From contig DDRH01000054.1 of assembly GCA_002343075.1 (NCBI GenBank), positions 354 to 26,657 of the forward strand: a stretch of DNA of 26,304 bases. The letters run 5' to 3'. Positions 8,498 through 16,300 of the stretch are shown piece after piece (the stretch's first letter is position 1; each line of letters opens with the position of its first letter). The translations under genes were made by a program, and so were the position numbers. The stretch comes from Phycisphaerales bacterium UBA2421. Its GTDB lineage: Bacteria > Planctomycetota > Phycisphaerae > Tepidisphaerales > Tepidisphaeraceae. The notes under the pieces were generated by a model, which saw only the letters and a program-made list of their open reading frames with translations, did no database searches and had not been told where the DNA came from.

Positions 8498-9580
8498 TTA
8501 GTTCGCCAGCACAACCACGTCGGCGGGGTCAAACCACACGCTGGCCTGTTCGCGCGCACCGTCGCGCGCGACAATCTTCGGATTTAGCTCAAACACCCGC
8601 AGTTCCGTTCTGGCCTGCGAGGGAACACTCACCACATGCTGCGCCATCTCGCCGAGATAGATCGTGTCGTGCACGGTGCCATCAAACACATTGTCGGTGC
8701 CCGCGGGGGCGCCAATTCGGACGACTTCGGGACGAATCGATACGGTCACAGGCGCCCCAACTCCGTGCTGGGAGTCTTCACTTCGGGACAGGCTGACCAC
8801 CGGGCCAACCGCTGTCTTCACGATGATTCGCGCGCCGTTCACGCTCTCGACCACGCCGGGCAGAAAATTGGTCTCTCCCATGAAGTTTGCCACAAACATG
8901 TTCCTGGGCCGCAGATAAAGCTCCTGCGGCTGACCAACTTGCTCGATGGTTCCCATGTTAAGCACCGCCATCCGGTCGGCGATGCTCAGCGCCTCTTTCT
9001 GATCGTGGGTGACATAGATCGCTGTCAGGCCCGAAGCGCGACAGATGCGCCGAATCTCACCGCGCATCTCCAGGCGCAGCTTGGCATCGAGGTTGCTTAG
9101 CGGTTCGTCGAGCAGGAGGCAGTCTGGTTTGACCACCAGCGCACGCGCCAGCGCCACGCGCTGCTGCTGCCCGCCGGAGAGTTCATTGGGCTTTCTTGCG
9201 GCATATGGCTGAAGCTGCACCAGCTCAATCACCTCGGCAACACGCCGTTCGGCCTCGGCCCGGTCTACTCTACGAATGTCCAATCCAAACCGAATGTTCT
9301 CTCGCACGTTCATGTGCGGCCACAGCGCATAGCTTTGGAAGCACATGACGGCATTTCGCTGCTCGGTTCCGAGATGAGTGACGTCGCGATCGTTAAAGTG
9401 GATTCGCCCCTCGGTCGGCGCGTGCAGGCCGGCGATCAGCCGCAGGAGCGTGCTCTTGCCACATCCGCTTGGCCCGAGCAGAAAAAACAGCTCGCCAGCG
9501 GCGATGGAGAGATTGATGCGGTCGAGCGCCGTCGTCGCCCCGAACCGCTTGGTGATGTTGACAAATTTAACCGCCGTCAT
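8498..9580 (-). CDS. ABC transporter ATP-binding protein (ferric iron / polyamine importer type)
   Basis: A 360-residue cytoplasmic ATPase powering the importer encoded just downstream. Walker A is GPSGCGKST (residues 36-44), the signature motif is LSGGQQQR, Walker B is CLLLDEP with the D-loop SNLD, and the switch histidine is in VTHDQ. The last 110 residues form a TOBE-like regulatory domain (TVSIRPEVVRIG). The frame is open far upstream, but homology starts at MTAVKFVNITKRFG, so I chose the ATG at 9580; no strong Shine-Dalgarno is visible. It is the first gene of the three-gene operon and lies 101 bases after the membrane-TPR gene on the same strand. Confidence 0.92.
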   Translation of the reverse strand: MTAVKFVNITKRFGATTALDRINLSIAAGELFFLLGPSGCGKSTLLRLIAGLHAPTEGRIHFNDRDVTHLGTEQRNAVMCFQSYALWPHMNVRENIRFGLDIRRVDRAEAERRVAEVIELVQLQPYAARKPNELSGGQQQRVALARALVVKPDCLLLDEPLSNLDAKLRLEMRGEIRRICRASGLTAIYVTHDQKEALSIADRMAVLNMGTIEQVGQPQELYLRPRNMFVANFMGETNFLPGVVESVNGARIIVKTAVGPVVSLSRSEDSQHGVGAPVTVSIRPEVVRIGAPAGTDNVFDGTVHDTIYLGEMAQHVVSVPSQARTELRVFELNPKIVARDGAREQASVWFDPADVVVLAN

Positions 9581-9681
9581 GTGGGCTGGGAGTATATTGA
9601 AAATTGTCGCGGGTGACACCAACCCGCCCCGCAGCCGACACACCGCCCGCTCACCAGCCACCGGCGTCGGGCGAGCGCAAG

Positions 9682-11811
9682 TCATTCGCCGCCCGGCGCG
9701 CGCGTTGGAGGTACGGCTGCCGGCAGCGTGGCGGGCACGGTAGCCGGCTGGCTCGCGGCAGCGACGCGGCGGGCCTGGGCTTCCTCCAGCATCCTCCTTG
9801 CAGCGGGGTGCGACGGCTCGGCTTGCAGGGTTTGGGTAAACAGTTCGATCGCCTGATCCCACTGCTTCACCGCCATGTACATCGACCCGAGCATGAACGA
9901 GGCCTGCGCGTTCTCCGGGTGATCGCGGTGCAGCGCGCTGAACAGTTGAAACGCCTCCTCAGGCTTTCCGTTGTCCGCGAGCCACATCGCGTAGTTCATG
10001 CGCACGTCAATTCGCCGGGGTGCCAGCTCGATGGCGCGGGCGTGATATTGCAACGCCAGGTCATCCTGTCGTTGCAGACGGAGAATGTCCCCCATGAGCG
10101 TCAACGCCTGCGGGTCATCAGGGGCAATCTCCATGGCCGTCTGCAGCAGTTGTGTCGCCTTGTTGTAATCGCCCTTGCGATAGGCAATCTGCCCGACGGC
10201 GATGAGGTGCATGGCATGTTTCGGGCGCGTGATGGTCTTGCCGGTGGCGCGCCGGTCGCGTTCGGCGTATTGCACATCAAGCTCCACTGCGAGATTCATC
10301 AGCCGTTCGGCCTCCGTGGCATTGCCGCGCTCTTCGGCCACCCGGCCGAGATTGAACATCGGATCAGAAAAGTCCTTCTTGATTGACAGCGCACGCTCAA
10401 ACGACTGCTCGGCCGCTGCGAGGTTGTTGGTTTGCAGATAGTATGTGCCGAGATTGTTGTGGGCCATCCACGCGTTGGGGCTTTTGCGGATGGTATCAGT
10501 CCACAGCGCCTCAGGCCCCTTGTAAATCGCGGCCTGCCGAAACGACAGCACGCCGAGCACCACGCACAACACGCCCCCGGCCGCCACGCTGAACGGTGCG
10601 GGCCACCGCCGCGCAAGCAATGTAAGCCCGGCGGAGATTGCCACGATGAGTCCCAGGCTCGCGAGATAGACGAAGTGGTCGGCAACGAATGCGTAGCGCA
10701 TCGGGAAGTAGTTGAAGAACCCCAACGCCGGCAGAATCGTCCCGCCGTAGAAGAGCAGTGCGATGAGTGGCCCGTCGCCCCACTTCTTTCGCTGCGCCAG
10801 CGCCGCGCAAACCACCGCAACCGCCGACACCGGCCAAAGCCACACCAGCACGCGCGCCGGTTCGATCGGCCATTTGTCATAGATGAAGGCGAGGTTAACC
10901 GGCCACAACAGCTTGCCGACGTAAAACCAAGCCGCCTGCCCCGCGATGATCATGCGCTCGGCGAATGAGTAGCTCCATTCGTGCCCCACCGCGCCGACCA
11001 CCTGCCGCTCCATCGCGCTCGTCAGAACCGACATGCCCAGCCCAAGCACAAAAAACGGAATGAGCGGCACCATATCGCGGCGCAGGTCGATCTGCCGTCG
11101 TTTCAGCCAAACCAGCAGCAAAATCGCCGCAGGAAGCGTTGCGGTGACGGACTTGCTCAGCAACGCAAACAGGAACAGCAGCAACGCCAGCGCATAGACC
11201 TTCCGCGGCTCGGCGGGCAATTCCATGCGGTAGCCGGGATCGTCTCCGTCTGCAGTCAACTCGACCTGCGATGGCACAAATCCGTCCAGCTTCGCGTACC
11301 GCAGGTAAACCAGGAGCGACAGCATGTAGAACAGCCCCGAAAGCACATTTTTTCGCTCGGTGATCCATGCGACCGACTCAACGTGCACCGGATGCAGCGC
11401 AAAGGCGAACGCTGCCAGCGCGGCGCCAGGAATCTGAAGCCGGCGTAGCACGACAAAGAGGGTCCAAGCCAGCGCCGCGTGCAGGATGAGGTTCGTCAGG
11501 TGGTATCCGACCGGGTTGAGGCCCCAGATGCGGTAGTCGATCCAGAGACTCGTAAACGTCATCGGATAGTACTGCGGTGCCGCGTAATCGCTGAGGTTGG
11601 GAAAGATCCCCAGCCATATCTGCTGTATCCCGGCGTGCGTCCGGAGGGCCAGGTTGTTTACGACATAGTAATCGTCATCCCAAATGAACGCCCCTTTGAT
11701 GGCGGGCGAATAAGCGATCAGAACAGCAATCAAGAGTGCGATGGGCACGAGAACCGCCACCCACTTCGCTTTGGGCGGCGCTACCGGTTGTGCGGATTGT
11801 TCGGTCTGCAT
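9682..11811 (-). CDS. TMTC-like multi-pass membrane protein with C-terminal TPR repeats
   Basis: A 709-residue protein. The N-terminal half is a multi-pass membrane region with marks of the TMTC/DUF1736 class: WDDDYYVVNN after the first helix, YYPMTFTSLW, and HPVHVESVAWITERKNVLSG. Relatives in eukaryotes are GT-C fold O-mannosyltransferases, and the DDD motif sits where GT-C enzymes keep catalytic acids. The C-terminal third is at least six TPR units (for example LGTYYLQTNNLAAAEQSFER and LMGDILRLQRQDDLALQYHA) and ends in a Pro/Ala-rich tail. The frame extends to 12009, but I chose the ATG at 11811 because the residues before it are not protein-like. A glycosyltransferase role is inference; the domain layout is clear. 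Confidence 0.85.
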   Translation of the reverse strand: MQTEQSAQPVAPPKAKWVAVLVPIALLIAVLIAYSPAIKGAFIWDDDYYVVNNLALRTHAGIQQIWLGIFPNLSDYAAPQYYPMTFTSLWIDYRIWGLNPVGYHLTNLILHAALAWTLFVVLRRLQIPGAALAAFAFALHPVHVESVAWITERKNVLSGLFYMLSLLVYLRYAKLDGFVPSQVELTADGDDPGYRMELPAEPRKVYALALLLFLFALLSKSVTATLPAAILLLVWLKRRQIDLRRDMVPLIPFFVLGLGMSVLTSAMERQVVGAVGHEWSYSFAERMIIAGQAAWFYVGKLLWPVNLAFIYDKWPIEPARVLVWLWPVSAVAVVCAALAQRKKWGDGPLIALLFYGGTILPALGFFNYFPMRYAFVADHFVYLASLGLIVAISAGLTLLARRWPAPFSVAAGGVLCVVLGVLSFRQAAIYKGPEALWTDTIRKSPNAWMAHNNLGTYYLQTNNLAAAEQSFERALSIKKDFSDPMFNLGRVAEERGNATEAERLMNLAVELDVQYAERDRRATGKTITRPKHAMHLIAVGQIAYRKGDYNKATQLLQTAMEIAPDDPQALTLMGDILRLQRQDDLALQYHARAIELAPRRIDVRMNYAMWLADNGKPEEAFQLFSALHRDHPENAQASFMLGSMYMAVKQWDQAIELFTQTLQAEPSHPAARRMLEEAQARRVAAASQPATVPATLPAAVPPTRAPGGE

Positions 11812-11886
11812 GGACTTGCAAATGGTAACGCTAGAACGCATCGAAGTCGCGTCTGCGGGCGATATCGAAGGCGGGGAGAATTTTGC

Positions 11887-11994
11887 TTGACGCGCGTGTG
11901 ATCGATGCCGTAGAAATGATGGATCAAGTCTGCGCCGCTGTCCGGCCCCTGCGCGAACGCACACATCGGGGCACCCGGCGGACGAAATTGGGAG
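11887..11994 (+). promoter_or_regulatory. Putative promoter and ribosome-binding site of the PEP-CTERM / phosphodiesterase pair
   Basis: TTGACG (11887-11892) and TAGAAA (11911-11916) are separated by 18 bases in the divergent gap upstream of the PEP-CTERM gene. A good Shine-Dalgarno GGGAG (11990-11994) stands seven bases before the ATG at 12002. The boxes are a by-eye match to sigma-70 consensus. Confidence 0.4.
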
Positions 11995-12001
11995 AAAATG
12001 C

Positions 12002-12631
12002 ATGTCCATCGGATCAGATTCTCATCGTGCTTTGCCAGCTTCCTCGCCGTCACTCCGCTCATATGTTGCAGTCGCCGGCAGCCTGCTGGCCGGTTCGACC
12101 GCAACGCACGCGGCGATCGAGTACAGCGGCCCACAAAACCTTGAGGTCTTTCAGGGAAACTCGCTGCAGATCGATATCGACTTCGACGGTTTCTTCGACG
12201 CCAGGTTTAAGAACTACATCTTCGGCGGTGGCAACTATATGGGCGGCACAGTCAATTTCGCCCCCGGCCAGTTCGTCGGTTTCACCAGTGGCCTGGCTTA
12301 CGTCAGCAATCTCGCCCCCGGTTCGATCATCGGCCCCGGCAGCGTCGGCCCGACCTTCTTCGGCTCGATGGCATATGGTGCCGCCAACCCCAATGCACAG
12401 TTCAACAACGCAACCGACGCATTCCTCGGCATGTCGTTCCCTTCAGGTCCAGATACGTTCTACGGCTGGGTGCGCGTCAGCATCAACCAGCCCGCTGGTA
12501 CCTTCTTCATCAAGGACTGGGCCTACGATAACGAAGGTGCCGCCATTGCTGCCGGCGCGGTGCCGGAACCTGCGTCGCTCGGGCTACTCGCCCTCGGCGC
12601 GGCAGGTTTGGCCGCGTATCGTCGGCGGTAA
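12002..12631 (+). CDS. PEP-CTERM sorting domain surface protein
   Basis: A 209-residue exported protein. An extended signal peptide (hydrophobic run SYVAVAGSLLAG, cleavage probably after THA near residue 37) precedes a Gly/Phe-rich beta domain with FYGWVRVSINQPAGTF and KDWAYDNEGA. The C-terminus is the tripartite exosortase signal VPEPASLGLLALGAAGLAAY followed by RRR. In the known pathway an exosortase in the inner membrane removes the tail and the protein is displayed or released, usually with polysaccharide. The exosortase gene is not in this window. The stop TAA shares its last base with the ATG of the phosphodiesterase gene (TAATG at 12629-12633), so the two are probably translationally coupled. 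Confidence 0.9.
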   Translation: MSIGSDSHRALPASSPSLRSYVAVAGSLLAGSTATHAAIEYSGPQNLEVFQGNSLQIDIDFDGFFDARFKNYIFGGGNYMGGTVNFAPGQFVGFTSGLAYVSNLAPGSIIGPGSVGPTFFGSMAYGAANPNAQFNNATDAFLGMSFPSGPDTFYGWVRVSINQPAGTFFIKDWAYDNEGAAIAAGAVPEPASLGLLALGAAGLAAYRRR

Positions 12632-14601
12632 TGAAGCCCTTGGCCAAGACCCTCCTCATCGGCTGGGATGCCGCCGATTGGCGGTTCATCAACCCTTTGA
12701 TCGACCGCGGACTGATGCCCACACTCGCATCGCTCCGCGGTCGATCGGCATTTGGCAACCTCTCTACGCTTCAGCCGGCGCTCTCGCCCATGCTCTGGAC
12801 CAGCATTGCCACCGGACATCGCGCCAGCCAGCACGGCATCCTTGGATTTGTCGAACCAATGCCTGACGGGCAGGGTGTGCGACCCTCGTCGAGCACCAGC
12901 CGACGCCGCCCCGCTCTTTGGAACATGGCCGACGCTGCCGGACTGACGAGTCATGTCGTCGGCTGGTATGCAACCCACCCCGCCGAGCCGACCCGCGGCT
13001 GCGTGGTCAGCAATCAGTTCGAGATTCCCACCTCGCCGCACGGCCAAAGCTGGCCGGTTCCACCCGGTTCGGTCGCCCCGGCCTCGCTCGCCGCCGAGTT
13101 CGCTTCACTGCGCATTCACCCGCGCGAGATCACGCCCGAAGCACTGCTGCCTTTCGTGCCGCCACTCGCCAATGCCACTCATGTCGCCGACCCGCTGCTT
13201 GGTAAGTTGCGATGCCTGATCGCACAGACCGCCTCCATCCATGCTGTCGCCACGCACCTGATCGAACACACTCCGTGGGACTTGTGTTGTGTCTACTACG
13301 AGGGCATCGATCGCTTCGGCCACGAGTTCATGCAGTTTCACCCACCCCGGATGCCCGGCACAACCGATGAGCAGTTTGAGCGATACCAACACGTCATGAC
13401 CGGCTGCTATCGCTGGTTTGACATGATCCTCGATCGCTTAATCGAACTGGCCGGAGCCGACACCAACATTGTCCTCATCAGCGATCACGGCTACTTCCAC
13501 GACACCCGGCGGCCGCGCGTCGAGGCCGATCCGCAGTCGTGGCATCGGTCGCACGGCATTGCCGTCGTCGCCGGGCCGGGCGTCCGCGCCGGCGAACGAC
13601 TCTTCGGCGGAACCCTCCTCGACGTCGCACCCACCGTCCTTGCACTGCTCGGACTCCCCGCCGGCGACGATATGCCCGGTCGCGCCTGGACCGAGGCGCT
13701 GACCGCTTCACCCCCAGCGCGCATCGCGAGCTGGAACGATCGAGTCGCCCCCTCCGATTCTCCGCCCGGCGCGACCGATCCTTCACAAGACCCTGCTGCC
13801 CTGCTCGCTTCCCTGCAGCAGCTTGCCGAGTTGGGGTATGTCGATTCTGAAGCCATCTCAGGCCCCAGGGCAGCGGCCAAGGCGGCGGAGTTGCGCCAGT
13901 ACAACCTTGCCATCTCGCTCCTCGACGAGCAGCGCCCCGCCGAGGCTGCGGAGATTCTTCGCGCGCTTCACGAGCAACATCCGGGCGATCCGGGACTGAC
14001 CTGCCAGCTGGCGCTCGCCCTCGCCGCCTCCGGCGATCATGTCGCCGCCAGCGCCGCAGCCGAGCCGTTGCGGCATCACACCCCGATTCATCCGCGTGCT
14101 CATCTACTGCTCGGCTCGCTCGCACTTTCCGCCGGCGATGCCACCCAGGCCGAGACGCACTTCGATGCCGTCGCCCGCGCTGAAGTGGTGCATCCTGACC
14201 TGCACTGTCGGCTTGGGCAGGTCTATCTCACTGCCCGTCGATTCGACGATGCCACCCGCGCCTTCGCCGAGTGCGTTCGGCTCGATCCCGATCACGCCGT
14301 CGGCCTCGACGGTGCCGCGGAGGCTGCCATCGGCCGCCACGACTACCACGCCGCCAGGCAGTTCGCGCTGGCGGCCATCGCATCGGTGCAACACCTGCCG
14401 AGGGCGCACTACCATCTCGCTGTCGCGCTCCGCGCCACCGGCAACGACCCCGACGCCCTCACCGCCGCCGCCGTCTGCGTCCGACTCGCCCCCGCCCATC
14501 GCGCGGCGCGCGAACTGCTCGCCAGCCTGCTACAACAAGCCGGCCGGGAAACCGAGGCCGCCGTCCACCGCATCGCCGTGCAGAAGTTAAAAAAAACCTG
14601 A
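12631..14601 (+). CDS. Alkaline phosphatase superfamily phosphodiesterase with C-terminal TPR repeats
   Basis: A 656-residue protein. Residues 1-350 belong to the type I phosphodiesterase/nucleotide pyrophosphatase group. The first metal ligand lies in IGWDAADW (Asp13), the nucleophile in LSPMLWTSIATG (probably Ser52), and the other metal ligands in GIDRFGHE, SDHGYFHD and HRSHGI. No signal peptide is seen, which is odd for a pyrophosphatase and suggests a cytoplasmic role. Residues from about 410 to 650 form TPR helices (for example LGQVYLTARRFDDATRAFAE), a scaffold for partner proteins. It is encoded with a PEP-CTERM protein by a one-base overlap. The substrate is unknown; phosphodiester or phosphonate-type head groups are possible. 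Confidence 0.88.
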   Translation: MKPLAKTLLIGWDAADWRFINPLIDRGLMPTLASLRGRSAFGNLSTLQPALSPMLWTSIATGHRASQHGILGFVEPMPDGQGVRPSSSTSRRRPALWNMADAAGLTSHVVGWYATHPAEPTRGCVVSNQFEIPTSPHGQSWPVPPGSVAPASLAAEFASLRIHPREITPEALLPFVPPLANATHVADPLLGKLRCLIAQTASIHAVATHLIEHTPWDLCCVYYEGIDRFGHEFMQFHPPRMPGTTDEQFERYQHVMTGCYRWFDMILDRLIELAGADTNIVLISDHGYFHDTRRPRVEADPQSWHRSHGIAVVAGPGVRAGERLFGGTLLDVAPTVLALLGLPAGDDMPGRAWTEALTASPPARIASWNDRVAPSDSPPGATDPSQDPAALLASLQQLAELGYVDSEAISGPRAAAKAAELRQYNLAISLLDEQRPAEAAEILRALHEQHPGDPGLTCQLALALAASGDHVAASAAAEPLRHHTPIHPRAHLLLGSLALSAGDATQAETHFDAVARAEVVHPDLHCRLGQVYLTARRFDDATRAFAECVRLDPDHAVGLDGAAEAAIGRHDYHAARQFALAAIASVQHLPRAHYHLAVALRATGNDPDALTAAAVCVRLAPAHRAARELLASLLQQAGRETEAAVHRIAVQKLKKT

Positions 14602-14793
14602 AATTCCGAAGCGTCGCAAGCGCCAGAAGCCCGACCACACGCTGAATCCGAAACACATTGACATGCGAGACCCGGCGCCCCGGGGCATAAAAAAAGATGT
14701 TTGCAACCCGCCCAGGCCGCACTCTCTCAACGCAAGCCTTTCTAAGACCAGTAGTTACGTCCGATTGCCCGCCGAATCGTGGCACAAAAAACC

Positions 14794-14886
14794 GGGTCCC
14801 AACAGGGTCCCAACCGGGTCCCGGGTGGTTCCGAAAGGGTCCCGATTGATCCTAAACGGGTCCCAATCAAGCCGAGACCGGGTCCC
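14794..14886. repeat. Array of six GGGTCCC palindromes at helical spacing
   Basis: GGGTCCC begins at 14794, 14805, 14816, 14837, 14858 and 14880, that is at steps of 11, 11, 21, 21 and 22 bases. A degenerate copy (TGGTTCC, 14826-14832) fills one missing step. All steps are close to multiples of one DNA turn, so the motifs face the same side of the helix. Intervening bases differ apart from short A/C runs. It lies in the gap after the phosphodiesterase gene and before the RHS remnants. Apart from this array I see nothing firm in 14602-14939. Confidence 0.6.
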
Positions 14887-14939
14887 ATCCGCCGCCGGTA
14901 GCCGTTCGCATCCTGTCCGCGATCGTCCATCCACTTATA

Positions 14940-15093
14940 CCCCCCAAGTTGCGCCAGCCGAGCGCGCCCAGCGCAGCGCGCCCACCCACACCTGCTGCTT
15001 GAGCACATAGCTGCTGCCGTTGCGGGTTTCGATCGAGCTGTCGCCGTCGTGGTAGAACGCGTCGGTCGCTCGAAGGCGGACAACGGGTGAGAC
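14940..15093 (-). pseudogene. RHS/YD-repeat core fragment
   Basis: Minus-strand reading from 15093 gives RLRATDAFYHDG then DSSIETRNGSSYVLKQQVW (Trp codon at 14986-14988). This is the RHS core segment that normally precedes the C-terminal core motif by roughly 40 or more residues. After the Trp the similarity fades, and the frame ends near 14940. It lies downstream of the C-terminal RHS gene, so it cannot be part of that same copy in normal order and must come from a second copy. Confidence 0.65.
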
Positions 15094-15103
15094 CTAGAAT
15101 TCT

Positions 15104-15277
15104 CTACGGCGAACGCCGAAAGGTTGATAGCGTCAGCATGGCAATGCCTGCTACCAGCAGCAGAGCGCCAGAGACTGTTTGAATTGGCAACCCTGACGAC
15201 GGTGCGACAAGCAACAGTAAGGCACCTCCAACTCCTACCAAGGTGCCAATCACCGATAATGCTTTACGAGTTGCCAT
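15104..15277 (-). CDS. 57-residue two-helix membrane protein, candidate immunity protein to the RHS tip
   Basis: A short gene missed by usual length cut-offs. ATG at 15277 is preceded by AGAGG (15286-15290) with eight bases of spacing; the stop is TAG at 15104-15106. The peptide starts MATRKALSVIGTLVGVGG, has a first hydrophobic helix ending LLLLVAP, a short polar turn (SSGLPIQT), a second helix (VSGALLLVAGIAML) and a basic end (FRRSP). It begins 48 bases after the stop of the RHS gene on the same strand. Its GC content is lower than that of flanking core genes, as is the RHS tip's. Small membrane proteins placed just behind an RHS tip are often the cognate immunity proteins; that role is inference from position and form. 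It could instead be an unrelated small membrane protein. Confidence 0.7.
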   Translation of the reverse strand: MATRKALSVIGTLVGVGGALLLLVAPSSGLPIQTVSGALLLVAGIAMLTLSTFRRSP

Positions 15278-15325
15278 CCAAGTAACCTCTGACTTGTTTA
15301 GACCGTTGAGTCATTCAGGTTTAAA

Positions 15326-16300
15326 CTACCAGCCGTTGGCATGCCCGTGTGTCGCGGCCTTGGCCTCACAACAATCGTTGCAGCTCATTCTGAACCACCG
15401 GCCAATATTTCCACAACCAACCCAAGTCTCCCAACCAGCGCAGTCTATTCCCTCGTTGTTTGCTTGCTGATCGGCTAACCCATCCCACAGTTGTTGAATT
15501 GTTGCCGGGTCGTGTGTTGGCAGTAGCGCGGCTTGGAATGCCTCGCGGGTGACACCAATGATTGCAGATGCCGCCGCGCTGCAATTTCGGGCCATCATGC
15601 AGCTAACATAGCAATGCTTCATCTTATCCCGCATACCCCACTCGGGAACGCCATGGGCATAAGCTGAAGGAGGGCCAGCGCACGCGGCATATGCGACTAA
15701 TAGCGCTAATGCAACTGGATTCTTGCCATCGGGATCCACAAAACTGTTAGGCGTAGACAGTTCATATTCGTGTAGGTTTTGCGAACTGTGATACTCCAAC
15801 GGATCCCTCCCCCCGAACCGCCCGTAGAAGGGGATGAGCATTCGCGCCCGGTTGTAAACCAGGTCATTCTCTTCATCATGCTGCAGGCCCTGATGCCCGA
15901 ACTCGCAGAGGACGGCCGGGTTGCCGGCGCTGAGCCGACCGCGGAAGCTGCCGTGGCGCGGGTGGTGCACCAGCGGGTCGGCCGCCGCGATCGATTGGCC
16001 GGACTGGGCCGCCATCGCGGTGAAGTCGTCCAGGTCGACATCCCCGTCGCCGTCCATGTCCGACCGGGCGGCCGGGTCACTCGTGCCGAACTGGCCGGTC
16101 ATCACTGTCTGATCCGCCGACGTCGCCGCCGCCCCGTCATCGTCCAAATCGCCCAGCAGCCAGCCCCGGCTGTAGACCGTCCGCTTGCCATACGGCGTGT
16201 ACTCGTAGCGTTCGGCCAGCACGCCGGTGATTATACCCGAAGAGTCTGCGGGTGATGCGGGAGTTTTAGCTTGATTTGCCGCGCGCCAGCAGGCCGGCAA
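15326..16300 (-). CDS. N-terminally truncated RHS core with dockerin-like insert and cysteine-rich C-terminal tip
   Basis: Open for 324 codons with no good start: the first possible codon is TTG at 16300, inside the 3' end of the BatA-like gene. RHS similarity begins at ADSSG (about 16246) and continues with AERYEYTPYGKRTVYSRG. Residues 49-103 form an insert with EF-hand loops (DLDDDG; DMDGDGDVDLDD), like a dockerin pair. The conserved end of the RHS core follows: GHQGLQHDEENDLVYNRAR, GRFGGRDPLEY, and the boundary motif VDPDGK near residue 190. The last 132 residues are a different, GC-poorer domain with a hydrophobic start and nine cysteines (KHCYVSCMMARNC, GIDCAGWETWVGCG, MSCNDCCEA). Full RHS proteins exceed a thousand residues, so this is a tip fragment, either a silent cassette or a pseudogene. 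A GTG at 16222 could initiate but has no ribosome-binding site. Confidence 0.75.
   Translation of the reverse strand: MPACWRAANQAKTPASPADSSGIITGVLAERYEYTPYGKRTVYSRGWLLGDLDDDGAAATSADQTVMTGQFGTSDPAARSDMDGDGDVDLDDFTAMAAQSGQSIAAADPLVHHPRHGSFRGRLSAGNPAVLCEFGHQGLQHDEENDLVYNRARMLIPFYGRFGGRDPLEYHSSQNLHEYELSTPNSFVDPDGKNPVALALLVAYAACAGPPSAYAHGVPEWGMRDKMKHCYVSCMMARNCSAAASAIIGVTREAFQAALLPTHDPATIQQLWDGLADQQANNEGIDCAGWETWVGCGNIGRWFRMSCNDCCEAKAATHGHANGW

Noticed and set aside
7637..8587. Plus-strand open frame of 316 codons
   Set aside because: It is antisense to the binding-protein gene and lacks a start context or recognisable domain.
13478..14125. Minus-strand open frame of 215 codons inside the phosphodiesterase gene
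   Set aside because: Highly Arg-rich translation with no motif; the plus-strand frame carries the full catalytic set and TPR repeats.
14690..14702. CCCCGGGG and the following A-run near 14680-14700 as a terminator for the minus strand
   Set aside because: On the minus strand the T-run comes before the palindrome, so the order is wrong for a terminator.
14794..14886. GGGTCCC array as a CRISPR or attachment site
   Set aside because: The motif is only seven bases, spacers are too short, and no integrase gene is present.
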